From the NCBI RefSeq assembly GCF_000744785.1, contig NZ_JQMO01000003.1:5332001-5396000 (forward strand): a DNA stretch of 64,000 nt, given 5' to 3'. The notes beneath the pieces are model-generated. The model was not told the DNA's origin. It saw nothing but the letters and a program-made list of their open reading frames with translations, and ran no database searches. Each line of letters starts with the position of its first letter. The first letter of the stretch is position 1. Shown piece by piece: positions 33,635 through 42,975 of this stretch. The position numbers and the translations under genes were made by a program. The DNA is from Kitasatospora azatica KCTC 9699. GTDB taxonomy: Bacteria > Actinomycetota > Actinomycetes > Streptomycetales > Streptomycetaceae.

Positions 33635-35029
33635 ATGAACAGCAAGCAGTTCCTGCGCAGATCCGTCGCGGCCGCCGCTGTCGCGGGCCTGACCGTCTCG
33701 CTCTCCGCCTGCGGGAGCAGCGGCGGCGGATCGGGCACCGCCAAGCCCGCGCCCAGCGGCGGCGCGACCCTCGACCCGAACACCAAGGTCACCATCAGCA
33801 TCGACTGCCAGCCGCCGGTCACCAAGACCGCCGAACGCAAGGAGTGGGCCGCCGACATCGCGGCGTTCAACAAGCTCTACCCGAACGTCACGATCAACTC
33901 CAAGGACGCCTCCCCCTGCGAGGACCCGGCCGCCTTCACCGCCCAACTGGCCGGCAAGAGCCAGCCCGACGTCTTCTACAGCTACTTCACCGACCTCAAC
34001 CAGGTGCTCGACGCCGGTCAGGCCGAGGACATCTCCGCCTACGTCAACGACGCCTCGGTGCCCGCCCTGAAGGACATCGACCCGTCGGTGCTGTCCACCC
34101 TCAAGTCGGACGGCAAGCTCTACGGCCTGCCCACCTCCAACTACAAGATGGGCCTGATCTACAACCGCAAGCTCTTCACCCAGGCCGGCCTGGACCCCGA
34201 CAAGCCGCCGACCAGCTGGGACGAGGTCCGCGCCGACGCCAAGAAGATCGCCGCACTCGGCAACGGCGTCAACGGCTACAGCGAGTACAGCGCGAGCAAC
34301 ACCGGCGGCTGGCACTTCACCGCCGAGCTCTACGGCCTGGGCGGCTCGATGCTCTCCAGCGACGGCAAGAAGGCCGCCTTCAACACCGCCGAGGGCAAGC
34401 AGGTCCTGCAGAACCTGCACGACATGCGCTGGACCGACAACAGCGTGGGCGCGGCCCAGGGCCTCAAGTGGCCGGACCTGATGACCCAGATGTCCACCGA
34501 CAAGACCGGCATGTACATCGGCGCACCCGACGACATCACCTACATGGTGCAGACCCTCAAGGGCGACTACGCCAACTACGGCATGGGCCCGATGCCCGGT
34601 GGCAGGGCCGCGCTGCTCGGCGGCAACGACTACTTCTTCAAGAAGGGGTCCACTCCCGACCAGATCAAGGCCGGCATCGCCTGGATCAACTTCAAGTACC
34701 TCACCATCGGCAAGGGCCAGTTCGACTACGCCAGGTCCAAGGCCGACGGGCTGCCGGTCGGTCTGCCGCAGCCGTTCTTCTTCGGCGGCGCCAGCCTGGC
34801 CGCCGACAACCAGGGCAAGGCCGCCAGCGCCACCGTTCCGGTCGCCAACTACGCGCCGTACCTGGCCACCTCGGTGCCCGGAAAGACCGAGCCGGCCAAC
34901 GCCCAGCAGATCTACAAGATCCTGGACAACGCCGTCTCCGGCGTGCTGACCAACCAGAACGCGGACGTCGCCAAGCTGCTCTCGGACGCCGAGACCCAGG
35001 TCAACCAGGTCATCGCCAACAACCAGTAG
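33635..35029 (+). CDS. Sugar ABC importer, substrate-binding lipoprotein
   Basis: 464 residues. A twin-Arg-like start and hydrophobic segment end in a lipobox (VSLSAC), so the mature protein is lipid-anchored outside the membrane. The rest is a family 1 solute-binding protein (AADIAAFNKLYPNVTI, GKLYGLPTSNYKMGLIYNRK, PPTSWDEVRADAKKI). Partner permeases and a GH13 glucosidase follow in the same operon, so oligosaccharides with alpha-glucosidic bonds are the likely cargo. No ATPase gene is present; such systems in Streptomyces commonly share the MsiK ATPase encoded elsewhere. ATG 33635 follows AGAAGGG. Confidence 0.92.
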   Translation: MNSKQFLRRSVAAAAVAGLTVSLSACGSSGGGSGTAKPAPSGGATLDPNTKVTISIDCQPPVTKTAERKEWAADIAAFNKLYPNVTINSKDASPCEDPAAFTAQLAGKSQPDVFYSYFTDLNQVLDAGQAEDISAYVNDASVPALKDIDPSVLSTLKSDGKLYGLPTSNYKMGLIYNRKLFTQAGLDPDKPPTSWDEVRADAKKIAALGNGVNGYSEYSASNTGGWHFTAELYGLGGSMLSSDGKKAAFNTAEGKQVLQNLHDMRWTDNSVGAAQGLKWPDLMTQMSTDKTGMYIGAPDDITYMVQTLKGDYANYGMGPMPGGRAALLGGNDYFFKKGSTPDQIKAGIAWINFKYLTIGKGQFDYARSKADGLPVGLPQPFFFGGASLAADNQGKAASATVPVANYAPYLATSVPGKTEPANAQQIYKILDNAVSGVLTNQNADVAKLLSDAETQVNQVIANNQ

Positions 35030-35091
35030 TCGAGCGTCCGTCCGGGGCCGGTCGCCGGCCGGCCCCCGCTTCACCGAGTGGGAGTACCCCG

Positions 35092-35967
35092 ATGGCAGCG
35101 AGCCGCCTGAGGCTGCGTCAGAACCTCACCGCCTACGGCTTCCTGGCCGGCGCACTGGTCAGCTTCGGCTGCTTCACCTGGTACCCGATGGTCCGTGAAG
35201 TGATCATGAGCTTCCAGAAGACCAAACGCGGCCGCACCAGCTGGGTCGGCCTGGCCAACCTGACCCGGATCACCCACGACCCGGCCTTCTGGCACGCCTG
35301 GGGCAACACCCTGCAGTTCACCCTGCTCGCCCTGCTGCTCGGCTTCGCGGTGCCGTTCCTGGTCGCCGTGCTGCTCAACGAACTCCGGCACGCCAAGGCC
35401 TACCTGCGGATCCTGGTCTACCTGCCGGTGATGCTGCCGCCGGTCGCCTCGGTCCTGCTCTTCAAGTACTTCTACGACCCGGGCTACGGCCTGTTCAACC
35501 ACATCCTGCACGCGCTGCACCTGCCCACCTCGGCCTGGCTCAACTCACCCGGCAGCGCGATGCTCTCGGTGGTGATCGCCGCCACCTGGATGAACATGGG
35601 CGGCGCCACCCTGATCTACCTGGCCGCCCTGCAGGGCATCCCCGGCGAGCTCTACGAGGCCGCCGAACTGGACGGCGCCGGCCTGCTCCGCCGGATCTGG
35701 CACGTGACGATCCCGCAGACCCGGCTGATCCTGTCCCTGCTGCTCCTGCTGCAGATCGTCGCGACCATGCAGGTCTTCGTCGAGCCCTTCCTGCTCACCG
35801 GTGGGAACGGGCCGCAGGACTCGACCATGACCGTGGTCAACCTCGTCTACCAGTACGCCTTCAACTTCGGCAACTACGGCAGCGCGGCGGCGCTCGGCCT
35901 GGTGATGCTGGTGGTGCTGGCCGGCTTCTCCGCCGTGTACGTCAAGCTCAGCCGCGCCGAGGACTAG
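35092..35967 (+). CDS. Sugar ABC importer permease (MalF-like)
   Basis: 291 residues with six predicted membrane helices. The cytoplasmic EAA loop reads YEAAELDGAGLLRRIWHVTIP, the docking site for the ATPase. It is the first of two permease subunits of the importer, between the binding lipoprotein and the second permease. The start ATG 35092 follows GGGAG. Family resemblance is to the MalF/UgpA type of carbohydrate uptake 1 transporters. Confidence 0.92.
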   Translation: MAASRLRLRQNLTAYGFLAGALVSFGCFTWYPMVREVIMSFQKTKRGRTSWVGLANLTRITHDPAFWHAWGNTLQFTLLALLLGFAVPFLVAVLLNELRHAKAYLRILVYLPVMLPPVASVLLFKYFYDPGYGLFNHILHALHLPTSAWLNSPGSAMLSVVIAATWMNMGGATLIYLAALQGIPGELYEAAELDGAGLLRRIWHVTIPQTRLILSLLLLLQIVATMQVFVEPFLLTGGNGPQDSTMTVVNLVYQYAFNFGNYGSAAALGLVMLVVLAGFSAVYVKLSRAED

Positions 35968-35979
35968 GAGGGCTTCGCC

Positions 35980-36870
35980 ATGGCGCACGCAGAACCGCAG
36001 ACCCGTACCCTGATCTCGCAGAGCCAGCTCAACCGGCGCGGCGGCCGGATCGTCTACTGGACGGTGCTCACCCTGGTGGTGGGCGGCTTCACCCTGGTCT
36101 TCCTCGGACCGCTCTACTGGCTGGTCACCGGCGGACTCAAGTCCACCCACGAGGTGATCCAGAACCCGCCCACGCTCTTCCCCACCCAGCTGCACCCCGA
36201 GACCTATGCGGAGGCCTGGAGCAAACTCCGGCTCGGCCGACTGCTCTTCAACACGCTCTACTACGCCTTCGGCGCGCTCGCCCTCCAACTGGTCTTCGAC
36301 GTGGCCGCGGCCTACGCGCTGTCCAAACTCCGGCCGGTGCTCGGCAACCTGATCCTCGGTCTGATGCTCGCCACCCTGATGATCCCGGCCGCTGTGCTGA
36401 TCGTCCCGCAGTACCTGACCGTGCTCGACCTGCCGCTGCTGCACCTCAACCTGATCAACTCGCCCTGGGCGATCTGGCTGCCCACCGTGGCCAACGCCTT
36501 CAACATCTTCCTGCTGAAGCGCTTCTTCGACTCGATCCCGGCCGACCTGATGGCCGCGGCCGCGATCGACGGCGCTGGACCGGTGCGCGCGCTCTGGTCG
36601 ATCGTGCTGCCGATGTCGCGGCCGATCATCGGGGTGGTGTCGATCTTCGCGGTGGTCAACGTCTGGAAGGACTTCCTCTGGCCGATGCTGGTGGAACCCG
36701 ACCCGCGCAACCAGCCGCTCAACATCGGCATCAACTCGCTGGCCACCGGCGTGCCGCAGAACGTGGTGATCGCCGCGCTGGCGATCGCCTCGGCGCCCAC
36801 GGTGCTCTTCTTCCTCCTCTTCCAGCGCTCGATCATGTCCGGGCTGACCTCGGGAAGCCTCAAGGGCTGA
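35980..36870 (+). CDS. Sugar ABC importer permease (MalG-like)
   Basis: 296 residues, six predicted membrane helices, EAA loop MAAAAIDGAGPVRALWSIVL. An N-terminal cytoplasmic tail precedes the first helix. It pairs with the preceding permease, 12 bp upstream, to form the channel. The GAGGG sequence just before the start is a good ribosome-binding site. Typical of the MalG/UgpE family. Confidence 0.92.
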   Translation: MAHAEPQTRTLISQSQLNRRGGRIVYWTVLTLVVGGFTLVFLGPLYWLVTGGLKSTHEVIQNPPTLFPTQLHPETYAEAWSKLRLGRLLFNTLYYAFGALALQLVFDVAAAYALSKLRPVLGNLILGLMLATLMIPAAVLIVPQYLTVLDLPLLHLNLINSPWAIWLPTVANAFNIFLLKRFFDSIPADLMAAAAIDGAGPVRALWSIVLPMSRPIIGVVSIFAVVNVWKDFLWPMLVEPDPRNQPLNIGINSLATGVPQNVVIAALAIASAPTVLFFLLFQRSIMSGLTSGSLKG

Positions 36871-36896
36871 CGCCCATCCGCAGAAGGGACCGACCC

Positions 36897-38492
36897 GTGC
36901 ACGACGACTGGTGGCGCGACGCGGCGATCTACCAGGTCTACCCGCGCAGCTTCGCCGACGGCAACGGCGACGGCACCGGGGACCTGGCCGGAGTTCGCGC
37001 CCGCCTGCCGTACCTGGCCGAACTCGGCGTCGACGCCGTCTGGTTCAACCCCTGGTACCCCTCACCGATGGCGGACGGCGGCTACGACGTGGCCGACTAC
37101 CGCGCGGTGGACCCGCTCTTCGGCACCCTGGCCGAGGCCGAGCAACTCATCACCGAAGCCCTCGAACTGGGCATCCGCAGCATCGTGGACATCGTGCCCA
37201 ACCACGTCTCCGACACCCACCCGTGGTTCCGCGCCGCGCTGGAGGCCGCCCCCGGCAGCCCGCAGCGCGAGCTCTTCCACTTCCGCCCGGGCCGCGGCGC
37301 CGACGGCGAACTGCCCCCCAACGACTGGGTGTCGGAGTTCGGCGGCTGCCCGTGGACCAGGGTGCCCGACGGGCAGTGGTACCTGCACCTGTTCGCCAGC
37401 CAGCAACCCGACCTCAACTGGGCCCATCCGCAGGTGCGCTGGGAACACGAGGCGATCCTGCGGTTCTGGTTCGACCGCGGCGCGGCCGGCGTGCGGATCG
37501 ACTCCGCAGCACTGCTCGCCAAGGACCCGGCGCTGCCCGACTTCGAACCCGGCCGCGACCCGCACCCCTATGTGGACCGCGAGGAACTGCACGAGATCTA
37601 CCGCTCCTGGCGAGCCATCGCCGACTCCTACCCCGGGGTGCGGATCCTGGTCGGCGAGGTCTGGCTGCCCGACGCCGAGCGGTTCACCCGCTACCTGCGC
37701 CCCGACGAGCTGCACACCGCCTTCAACTTCGACTTCCTGGCCCGCCCCTGGCAGGCCGAACAACTGCGCGCCTCGATCGACGCCACGCTGACCCTGCACG
37801 CCCCCGTCGGCGCCCCCGCCACCTGGGTGCTCTGCAACCACGACGTCACCCGCACGGTCACCCGCTACGGCCGCCGCGACACCGGCTTCGACTTCGCCGC
37901 CAAGGCCTTCGGCACCCCCACCGACCCGGTCCTCGGCCTGCGCCGGGCCCGCGCCGCCGCGCTGCTCTCGCTCGCCCTGCCCGGCGCCGTCTACCTCTAC
38001 CAGGGCGAGGAGTTGGGCCTGCCCGAGGTCGAGGAACTGCCGCTGGAACGGCTGCAGGACCCGATGCACTTCCGCTCCGGCGGCACCGACCCCGGACGGG
38101 ACGGCTGCCGGGTCCCGCTGCCCTGGTCCGGCAGCGAACCGCCGTACGGCTTCTCGGCCCCCGGTGTGACGCCCTGGCTGCCGCAACCCGCCGACTGGGC
38201 CCGGCTCACCGTCGAGGCACAGCGCGCCGACCCGGACTCCATGCTCGCCCTCTACCGCGCCGCGCTGGCCCTGCGTCGGCGCGAACCGGGCTTCCGCGGC
38301 GACAAGTTCGAGTGGCTGCCCAGCCGGCCCGGAGTGCTCGCCTTCCGGCGCGGACCCGGCCTGAGCTGCCTGGTCAACCTCTCGGCCGAGCCGGTCCCGC
38401 TGCCGGGGTGCGGCGAGGTCCTGCTGACCAGCGAGGACCTGACGGATGGCCAACTTCCCTGCGACGGCGCAGTCTGGCTCCGTCAGGGCTGA
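36897..38492 (+). CDS. GH13 alpha-glucosidase
   Basis: 531 residues, the usual length for oligo-1,6-glucosidase/alpha-glucosidase enzymes. Conserved regions: DAVWFNPWYPSPMADGGYDV, DIVPNHVSD, AGVRIDSAALLAK with the nucleophile Asp, ILVGEVWLPD with the acid-base Glu, and VLCNHDVTRT with the transition-state Asp. No signal peptide, so it acts on imported oligosaccharide in the cytoplasm. It ends the importer operon, 26 bp after the second permease, GTG start with AGAAGGGA upstream. A 13-bp repeat array containing extra stop codons begins at its own stop. Confidence 0.92.
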   Translation: MHDDWWRDAAIYQVYPRSFADGNGDGTGDLAGVRARLPYLAELGVDAVWFNPWYPSPMADGGYDVADYRAVDPLFGTLAEAEQLITEALELGIRSIVDIVPNHVSDTHPWFRAALEAAPGSPQRELFHFRPGRGADGELPPNDWVSEFGGCPWTRVPDGQWYLHLFASQQPDLNWAHPQVRWEHEAILRFWFDRGAAGVRIDSAALLAKDPALPDFEPGRDPHPYVDREELHEIYRSWRAIADSYPGVRILVGEVWLPDAERFTRYLRPDELHTAFNFDFLARPWQAEQLRASIDATLTLHAPVGAPATWVLCNHDVTRTVTRYGRRDTGFDFAAKAFGTPTDPVLGLRRARAAALLSLALPGAVYLYQGEELGLPEVEELPLERLQDPMHFRSGGTDPGRDGCRVPLPWSGSEPPYGFSAPGVTPWLPQPADWARLTVEAQRADPDSMLALYRAALALRRREPGFRGDKFEWLPSRPGVLAFRRGPGLSCLVNLSAEPVPLPGCGEVLLTSEDLTDGQLPCDGAVWLRQG

Positions 38493-38569
38493 CCAGCAGG
38501 GCTGACCAGCAGGGCTGACAGGCAGGGCTGACCGGCAGGGCTGACCGGCAGGGCTGATATCAGGGCTGA
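38484..38569. repeat. 13-bp array joining two convergent stop codons
   Basis: CAGGGCTGA recurs at 38484, 38497, 38510, 38523, 38536, 38549 and 38561. The first copy is the last two codons and stop of the GH13 gene, and the last copy contains the end of the opposite-strand GNAT gene (stop at 38560-38562). A 13-bp period places TGA in all three frames. Confidence 0.95.
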
Positions 38570-39336
38570 AAGGTGTAGGGCGTGGTGACGCTCAACGCGG
38601 CGAAGCCCAGCCGCTGCAGGATCGGCCGGCTCTGGTCCGAGGCGTCCACCTGCAGATAGCGGTAGCCGCGTTCGGTGGCCAGCCCCGCCCGGTGGGCCAC
38701 CAGCGCGCGGTACAGCCCGCGACCACGCCAGGCCGGCGCCGTCCCACCACCCCAGAGGCCGGCGAAGGACACGTCCGGCAGCAGTTCCATCCGCGCACCG
38801 CAGACCGGCTCGTCCCCGGCCATCGCCACCACCACGCTGATCGTCTCCGGCGCCTGCGCCGCCTGCAGCCGCAGCCGGCGCAACAGCTGGGCAGGATCGG
38901 TGCCGAAGGCCCGCTGGTGCGCCTGCCCCAGCAGGGTGATCCCCTCCTCGTCCGCCCCGGTACGCAGCCGGATCCCCTCGGGCAGCACCACCTCGGTGAG
39001 CTGCGAGGCCACCTCGGCCACCATCAGGGTCTCCGCCGGCTCGGCCGTGAACCCCGCCGCGAGCAGCCGCTCACCCAGGTCGGCGGGCCGGTCGTGCCGG
39101 TAGTGCTTCCACTCGAACTCCCGCCCCCGCGCGGTGAAGTAGCGCACCTGCTCGGCGATCGCCGGATCGGCCGTCCCCGCATCCAGATCCGACCAGAGCA
39201 CCGCGGACCACCCGAACTCACCCCCGTCGTGCCGCACCACCGGCCCCACCCGCTGCACCACCGCCCCCGGCCCCTCCGGCCCCGCCTCGCGCCGCAGCTC
39301 ACGGTCGTACCGGGCCAGCACAGCTTCGGTGTCCAT
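38560..39336 (-). CDS. GNAT-family N-acetyltransferase
   Basis: 258 residues. The C-terminal half is a GNAT domain with the acetyl-CoA loop GTAPAWRGRGLYRALVAHRA (Q/R-x-x-G-x-G/A type) and the later YRYLQVDASDQSRPILQRLG (motif B). The N-terminal half is a diverged GNAT-like region with no clear cofactor motif, so it may be a double-GNAT protein. The substrate is unknown. ATG 39336. Its stop lies within the 13-bp repeat array shared with the GH13 gene. Confidence 0.82.
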   Translation of the reverse strand: MDTEAVLARYDRELRREAGPEGPGAVVQRVGPVVRHDGGEFGWSAVLWSDLDAGTADPAIAEQVRYFTARGREFEWKHYRHDRPADLGERLLAAGFTAEPAETLMVAEVASQLTEVVLPEGIRLRTGADEEGITLLGQAHQRAFGTDPAQLLRRLRLQAAQAPETISVVVAMAGDEPVCGARMELLPDVSFAGLWGGGTAPAWRGRGLYRALVAHRAGLATERGYRYLQVDASDQSRPILQRLGFAALSVTTPYTFQP

Positions 39337-39387
39337 CCCGCCAGTCCACCAGGGGCCCGGGGGAGAGGCAACCGGATTACTCTCCAG

Positions 39388-39450
39388 CGCCCGGTCAGTG
39401 CCTGGTCAGCGCCCGGTCGGTGCCTCGTCAGCGCCCGCTCAGCGTCCCGT
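39388..39450. repeat. Degenerate 11-bp repeats between GNAT and HAD genes
   Basis: Units of the GGTCAGCGCCC type recur about six times (GGTCAGTGCCT, GGTCAGCGCCC, GGTCGGTGCCT, CGTCAGCGCCC, GCTCAGCGTCC). The last units overlap the stop of the HAD gene at 39439. Confidence 0.75.
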
Positions 39451-40149
39451 CACCGCGCGCCGGACCGCTGCCGTGTCCGTCAGGTCGGGCAGCACCACGT
39501 CGGCGCCCGCTGCCGCCAGCTCGGCGGCGGAGACGGTTCCGGTGGCAACCGCCACGCTGCGGGCGCCGACGATCTGGGCGGTTGCCACGTCGCGCAGGGT
39601 GTCGCCGATGATCACGGTCTGTCGGCCGTCGAAGCGGCGGCCGAGGACCTGTTCGGTGCGGTCGAAGGCGTGTGCGGGCAGGTCGGAGCGTTCGTAGGCG
39701 TCGTCGCCGTAGGCGCCGAGGCGCAGGTCGAGGAGGTCGGTGAGGCCGAAGGCGCTGAGCTTGAGGACGGCCAGCGCGTGCAGGTTGCCGGTCAGCACCG
39801 ACTGCCGGACCCCGGCGACCTTTCCCACCGCGGCGAGTGCCGCCTGGGCGCCGGGCAGCGCGTGGCCCTCGTCCGCCAGGTCGTCGGCGCGGTCCTGCAT
39901 CTCGGCCACCACCAGCTCGAGGAAGGTGCTGAGCAGTCCGTCGCCCGGGTCCAGCTCGTGTGCGCGCAGCACCTCGGTGGCGGCGGCCAGTTCGGTGCGG
40001 CCGTCGAACTGCCAGCTGCGCTCCAGCGGCTGCCCGGTGGCGCGCTGGAAGGCGGCTGCGTAGGCCCGGCGGTTGACCGTGCCGCAGTCGAGCAGCGTGT
40101 GGTCGATGTCCCAGAGCACCAGCAGCGGCGTGGGCAGATTGAGATTCAC
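39439..40149 (-). CDS. HAD-superfamily phosphatase
   Basis: 236 residues. HAD motifs: LVLWDIDHTLLDCG (motif I, DxDxT), SVLTGN (motif II Thr), and VIIGDTLRDVATA (motif IV), with a helical cap between motifs I and II. Similar to phosphoglycolate phosphatase-like enzymes; the substrate is not determined. GTG start at 40149 with GGAGGGG upstream. Single gene unit on the minus strand. Confidence 0.87.
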   Translation of the reverse strand: MNLNLPTPLLVLWDIDHTLLDCGTVNRRAYAAAFQRATGQPLERSWQFDGRTELAAATEVLRAHELDPGDGLLSTFLELVVAEMQDRADDLADEGHALPGAQAALAAVGKVAGVRQSVLTGNLHALAVLKLSAFGLTDLLDLRLGAYGDDAYERSDLPAHAFDRTEQVLGRRFDGRQTVIIGDTLRDVATAQIVGARSVAVATGTVSAAELAAAGADVVLPDLTDTAAVRRAVTGR

Positions 40150-40475
40150 GGACCCCTCCGATCAGCTGTGGCCGCATCCAGCGACCCCCCACCTCCGATC
40201 ATCGCGCATATGCCACCGGCTTGTCGCCACCACGCTGACGAACCGTCAGAACGCGCCGGTCAACTCGCCCGGGTGGCTGACCGGGATGGCGCACGCCTGC
40301 GTGGGAGGACTCGCCGCCGCGCAATGAGGAGACATGTGATTGCAAGTTCCCAATATCAGCGCACAAATTTCTGGCTTTGTTATGGACTTGCCGACGCGGC
40401 GCTCGTAGTCTCAGGTCTCGCCCGGGCCCGTCCCCACCCTCATCCCCCACCCCCAGCAAGGATGTGGACCCCCAG
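40150..40475. other. 326-bp divergent gap upstream of the beta-helix glucanase
   Basis: No gene is supported. The middle (about 40330-40400) is distinctly AT-rich for this genome (GTGATTGCAAGTTCCCAATA, GGCTTTGTTATGGACTTGCC) and should carry the promoter of the secreted glucanase. No clear operator or riboswitch was seen. Confidence 0.5.
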
Positions 40476-42911
40476 ATGCAGCCCCGCATGCAGCCCCAAA
40501 TGCAGCCACCTCCCCGGCGCAGACCGCTGACCCAGGGCGTCTCGCTGCTCACCGCCGCCGCGCTCGCCGCGGCCGGCCTGGTCACCGTCGTGATCGGCAC
40601 GGCCGGTTCGGCCCAGGCCGCCGGCGTGCCGACCCTCTCGCCGCTCGCCGTCGCCGGGCGCGGTGCCACCGTCCCGTTCGTCGAGCAGGAGGCCGAGTAC
40701 GCGGCGACCAACGGCAGCGTGATCGGTCCGGACCGGCTCTACACCCACCTCGCCTCGGAGGCCTCGGGTCGACAGGCCGTCACGCTCAACTCGGTCGGCC
40801 AGTACGTCGAGTTCACCCTCAGTCGGCCCGCCGACGCGATGGACTTCCGCTACAGCATCCCCGACTCCGGCGACGGCCAGGGGCGGGACGCCTCGATGGA
40901 CCTGCTGGTCAACGGCGGGTTGCTGAAGAGCGTGCCGGTGACGTCCAAGTACAGCTGGTTCTACGGCGGTTACCCGTTCAACAACAACCCGGGCGACACC
41001 AACCCGCACCACTTCTACGACGACGCGCGGACCATGTTCGGCAGCACCCTTCCGGCCGGCACCAGGATCCGCCTCCAGGTCTCCTCCACCGCGCAGTCGC
41101 CCACCTTCACCGTCGACCTGGCCGACTTCGAGAACGTCGCACCGCCGATCGCCAAGCCCGCCGGGGCGATCGATGCGGTGGCGGACTACGGCGTCGACCC
41201 GACCGGGGCCGTCGACTCCACCGCCAAACTTCAGGCGGCCGTCAACGCCGGTCAGGCGCAAGGCCGCACGGTCTACCTGCCGCAGGGCAACTACACCCTC
41301 TACGACCACGTGGTGGTGGACGGCGTCACGCTGGCCGGGGCCGGCCCCTGGTACACCGTGCTGGGCGGGCGTGACCCGGTCAACCGCAACCGCGCGGCCG
41401 GCATCTACGGCAAGTACGTCGCCGGTGGCGGCTACACCGGCGCGATCCGGCCGCAGGAGGCCGGCGGGCCGAGCCGCAACGTCACGCTCAAGGACTTCGC
41501 CATCAGCGGCGACATCCGTGACCGGGTGGACGACGACCAGGTCAACGGTATCGGCGGCGCACTGTCCAACTCCACCGTCGACGACCTGTGGATCCAGCAC
41601 GTCAAGGTCGGCGCCTGGATGGACGGGCCGATGGACGGGCTGACCATCAAGAACAGCCGGATCCAGGACACCACCGCGGACGGCGTCAACTTCCACACCG
41701 GGGTGACCAGTTCGACGGTGACCAACACCCTGGTCCGGAACACTGGTGACGACGGCCTGGCCTCCTGGCCGCAGGACAAGCCGAACGCCAACGACAGCTT
41801 CACCCACGACACCGTGGAGCTGCCGATCCTGGCGAACAACATCGTCAGCTACGGCGGCCGGGACTTCACCATCTCGGACAACGTGGTCTCCGACACCATC
41901 ACCAACGGCGGCGGCATCCATGTCGCGAACCGCTACCCGGGAGTCAACTCCGGCAGCGGCACCGCCGTCGCAGGCACCTTCACGCTGGCCCGCAACACCC
42001 TGATCAGGGCCGGGAACAGCGACTTCAACTGGAACTTCGGGGTCGGCGCGATGTGGTTCGACGGCCTCAACGAGCCGATCACCGGCGCCACCATCAACGT
42101 CACCGACACGGACATCCTGGACAGCTCCTACGAGGCGATCCAGACCATCGAGGGCGCGGTCAACGGCCTGAACCTGACCAACGTGAACATCGACGGCGCC
42201 GGGACGTACGCGCTCCAGGCGCAGGCCAACGCCACGGCGAAGTTCACCAACGTGCAAGCCAAGAACATCGCGCAGGCGAACACGCCGATCGAGAACTGCG
42301 TCGGGAGCGGATTCGCGATCACCGACGGGGGCGGGAACTCCGGGTGGAACACCGGCACGACCTGCACGGGGGTGTGGCCGGCGCCGGTGTGGACGTACGG
42401 GGGACAGCCGGTCTACAGCGGCGGCGGAACGCCCACGCCCACGCCTACGCCCAGCCCGACGCCGACTCCCACGCCGAGCTGCCCGTCGGGTGCGGGAGAC
42501 CTGCTGCAGGGCAGGCCCGCAACCGCCTCCTCCGCGAACCAGGGCTACCTGCCCGGCAATGCGGTGGACGGTGACGTCAACTCCTACTGGGAGAGCGCCA
42601 ACAACGCGTTCCCGCAGTGGTTCCAGGTCGACCTGGGCTGCGCCGGCGCGATCGACAAGGTGACGCTCAAGCTCCCGCCGGCCGCCGCCTGGGCGGCCCG
42701 TACGCAGGCCTTGAGCGTGCAGGGGTCGACCGACGGCAGTGGCTACAGCACGCTGGCCGCCTCCGGGGGTTACACCTTCGACCCGGCCACCGGGAACACG
42801 GTGACCATCACCTTCCCGGCCGCCGCCATCCGCTACCTGAGGCTCAACTTCACCGCCAACACGGGCTGGCCGGCCGCCCAGCTCTCCGGGCTCCAGGCCT
42901 ACGCCGGCTAG
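40476..42911 (+). CDS. Secreted beta-helix glucanase (GH87-like) with discoidin domain
   Basis: 811 residues. A long signal peptide ends near GSAQAA. An N-terminal CBM-like beta-sandwich (QEAEYAATNGSVIGPDRLYT ... VEFTLSRPADAMDFRY) is followed by a right-handed beta-helix with ADYGVDPTGAVDSTAKLQAA and NTGDDGLASW near residue 423, then a Thr-Pro linker and a C-terminal discoidin/F5-8-type domain (ATASSANQGYLPGNAVDGDV). The order and the DDG motif resemble GH87 alpha-1,3-glucanase/mycodextranase enzymes that attack fungal wall glucan. Assignment to GH87 rests on recognition, not alignment. ATG 40476; GTG 40464 is possible. Confidence 0.75.
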   Translation: MQPRMQPQMQPPPRRRPLTQGVSLLTAAALAAAGLVTVVIGTAGSAQAAGVPTLSPLAVAGRGATVPFVEQEAEYAATNGSVIGPDRLYTHLASEASGRQAVTLNSVGQYVEFTLSRPADAMDFRYSIPDSGDGQGRDASMDLLVNGGLLKSVPVTSKYSWFYGGYPFNNNPGDTNPHHFYDDARTMFGSTLPAGTRIRLQVSSTAQSPTFTVDLADFENVAPPIAKPAGAIDAVADYGVDPTGAVDSTAKLQAAVNAGQAQGRTVYLPQGNYTLYDHVVVDGVTLAGAGPWYTVLGGRDPVNRNRAAGIYGKYVAGGGYTGAIRPQEAGGPSRNVTLKDFAISGDIRDRVDDDQVNGIGGALSNSTVDDLWIQHVKVGAWMDGPMDGLTIKNSRIQDTTADGVNFHTGVTSSTVTNTLVRNTGDDGLASWPQDKPNANDSFTHDTVELPILANNIVSYGGRDFTISDNVVSDTITNGGGIHVANRYPGVNSGSGTAVAGTFTLARNTLIRAGNSDFNWNFGVGAMWFDGLNEPITGATINVTDTDILDSSYEAIQTIEGAVNGLNLTNVNIDGAGTYALQAQANATAKFTNVQAKNIAQANTPIENCVGSGFAITDGGGNSGWNTGTTCTGVWPAPVWTYGGQPVYSGGGTPTPTPTPSPTPTPTPSCPSGAGDLLQGRPATASSANQGYLPGNAVDGDVNSYWESANNAFPQWFQVDLGCAGAIDKVTLKLPPAAAWAARTQALSVQGSTDGSGYSTLAASGGYTFDPATGNTVTITFPAAAIRYLRLNFTANTGWPAAQLSGLQAYAG

Positions 42912-42932
42912 CAACCGGTCGGTCCGCATGCC

Positions 42933-42972
42933 GCCTCGGCCCACCCCCGCCTCACCGAGGGTGGGCCGAGGC
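42933..42972. terminator. Bidirectional terminator after the glucanase
   Basis: Perfect 14-bp stem, GCCTCGGCCCACCC (42933-42946) with 42959-42972, 12-base loop, between the glucanase and the convergent alpha/beta hydrolase gene. Confidence 0.88.
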
Positions 42973-42975
42973 CCA

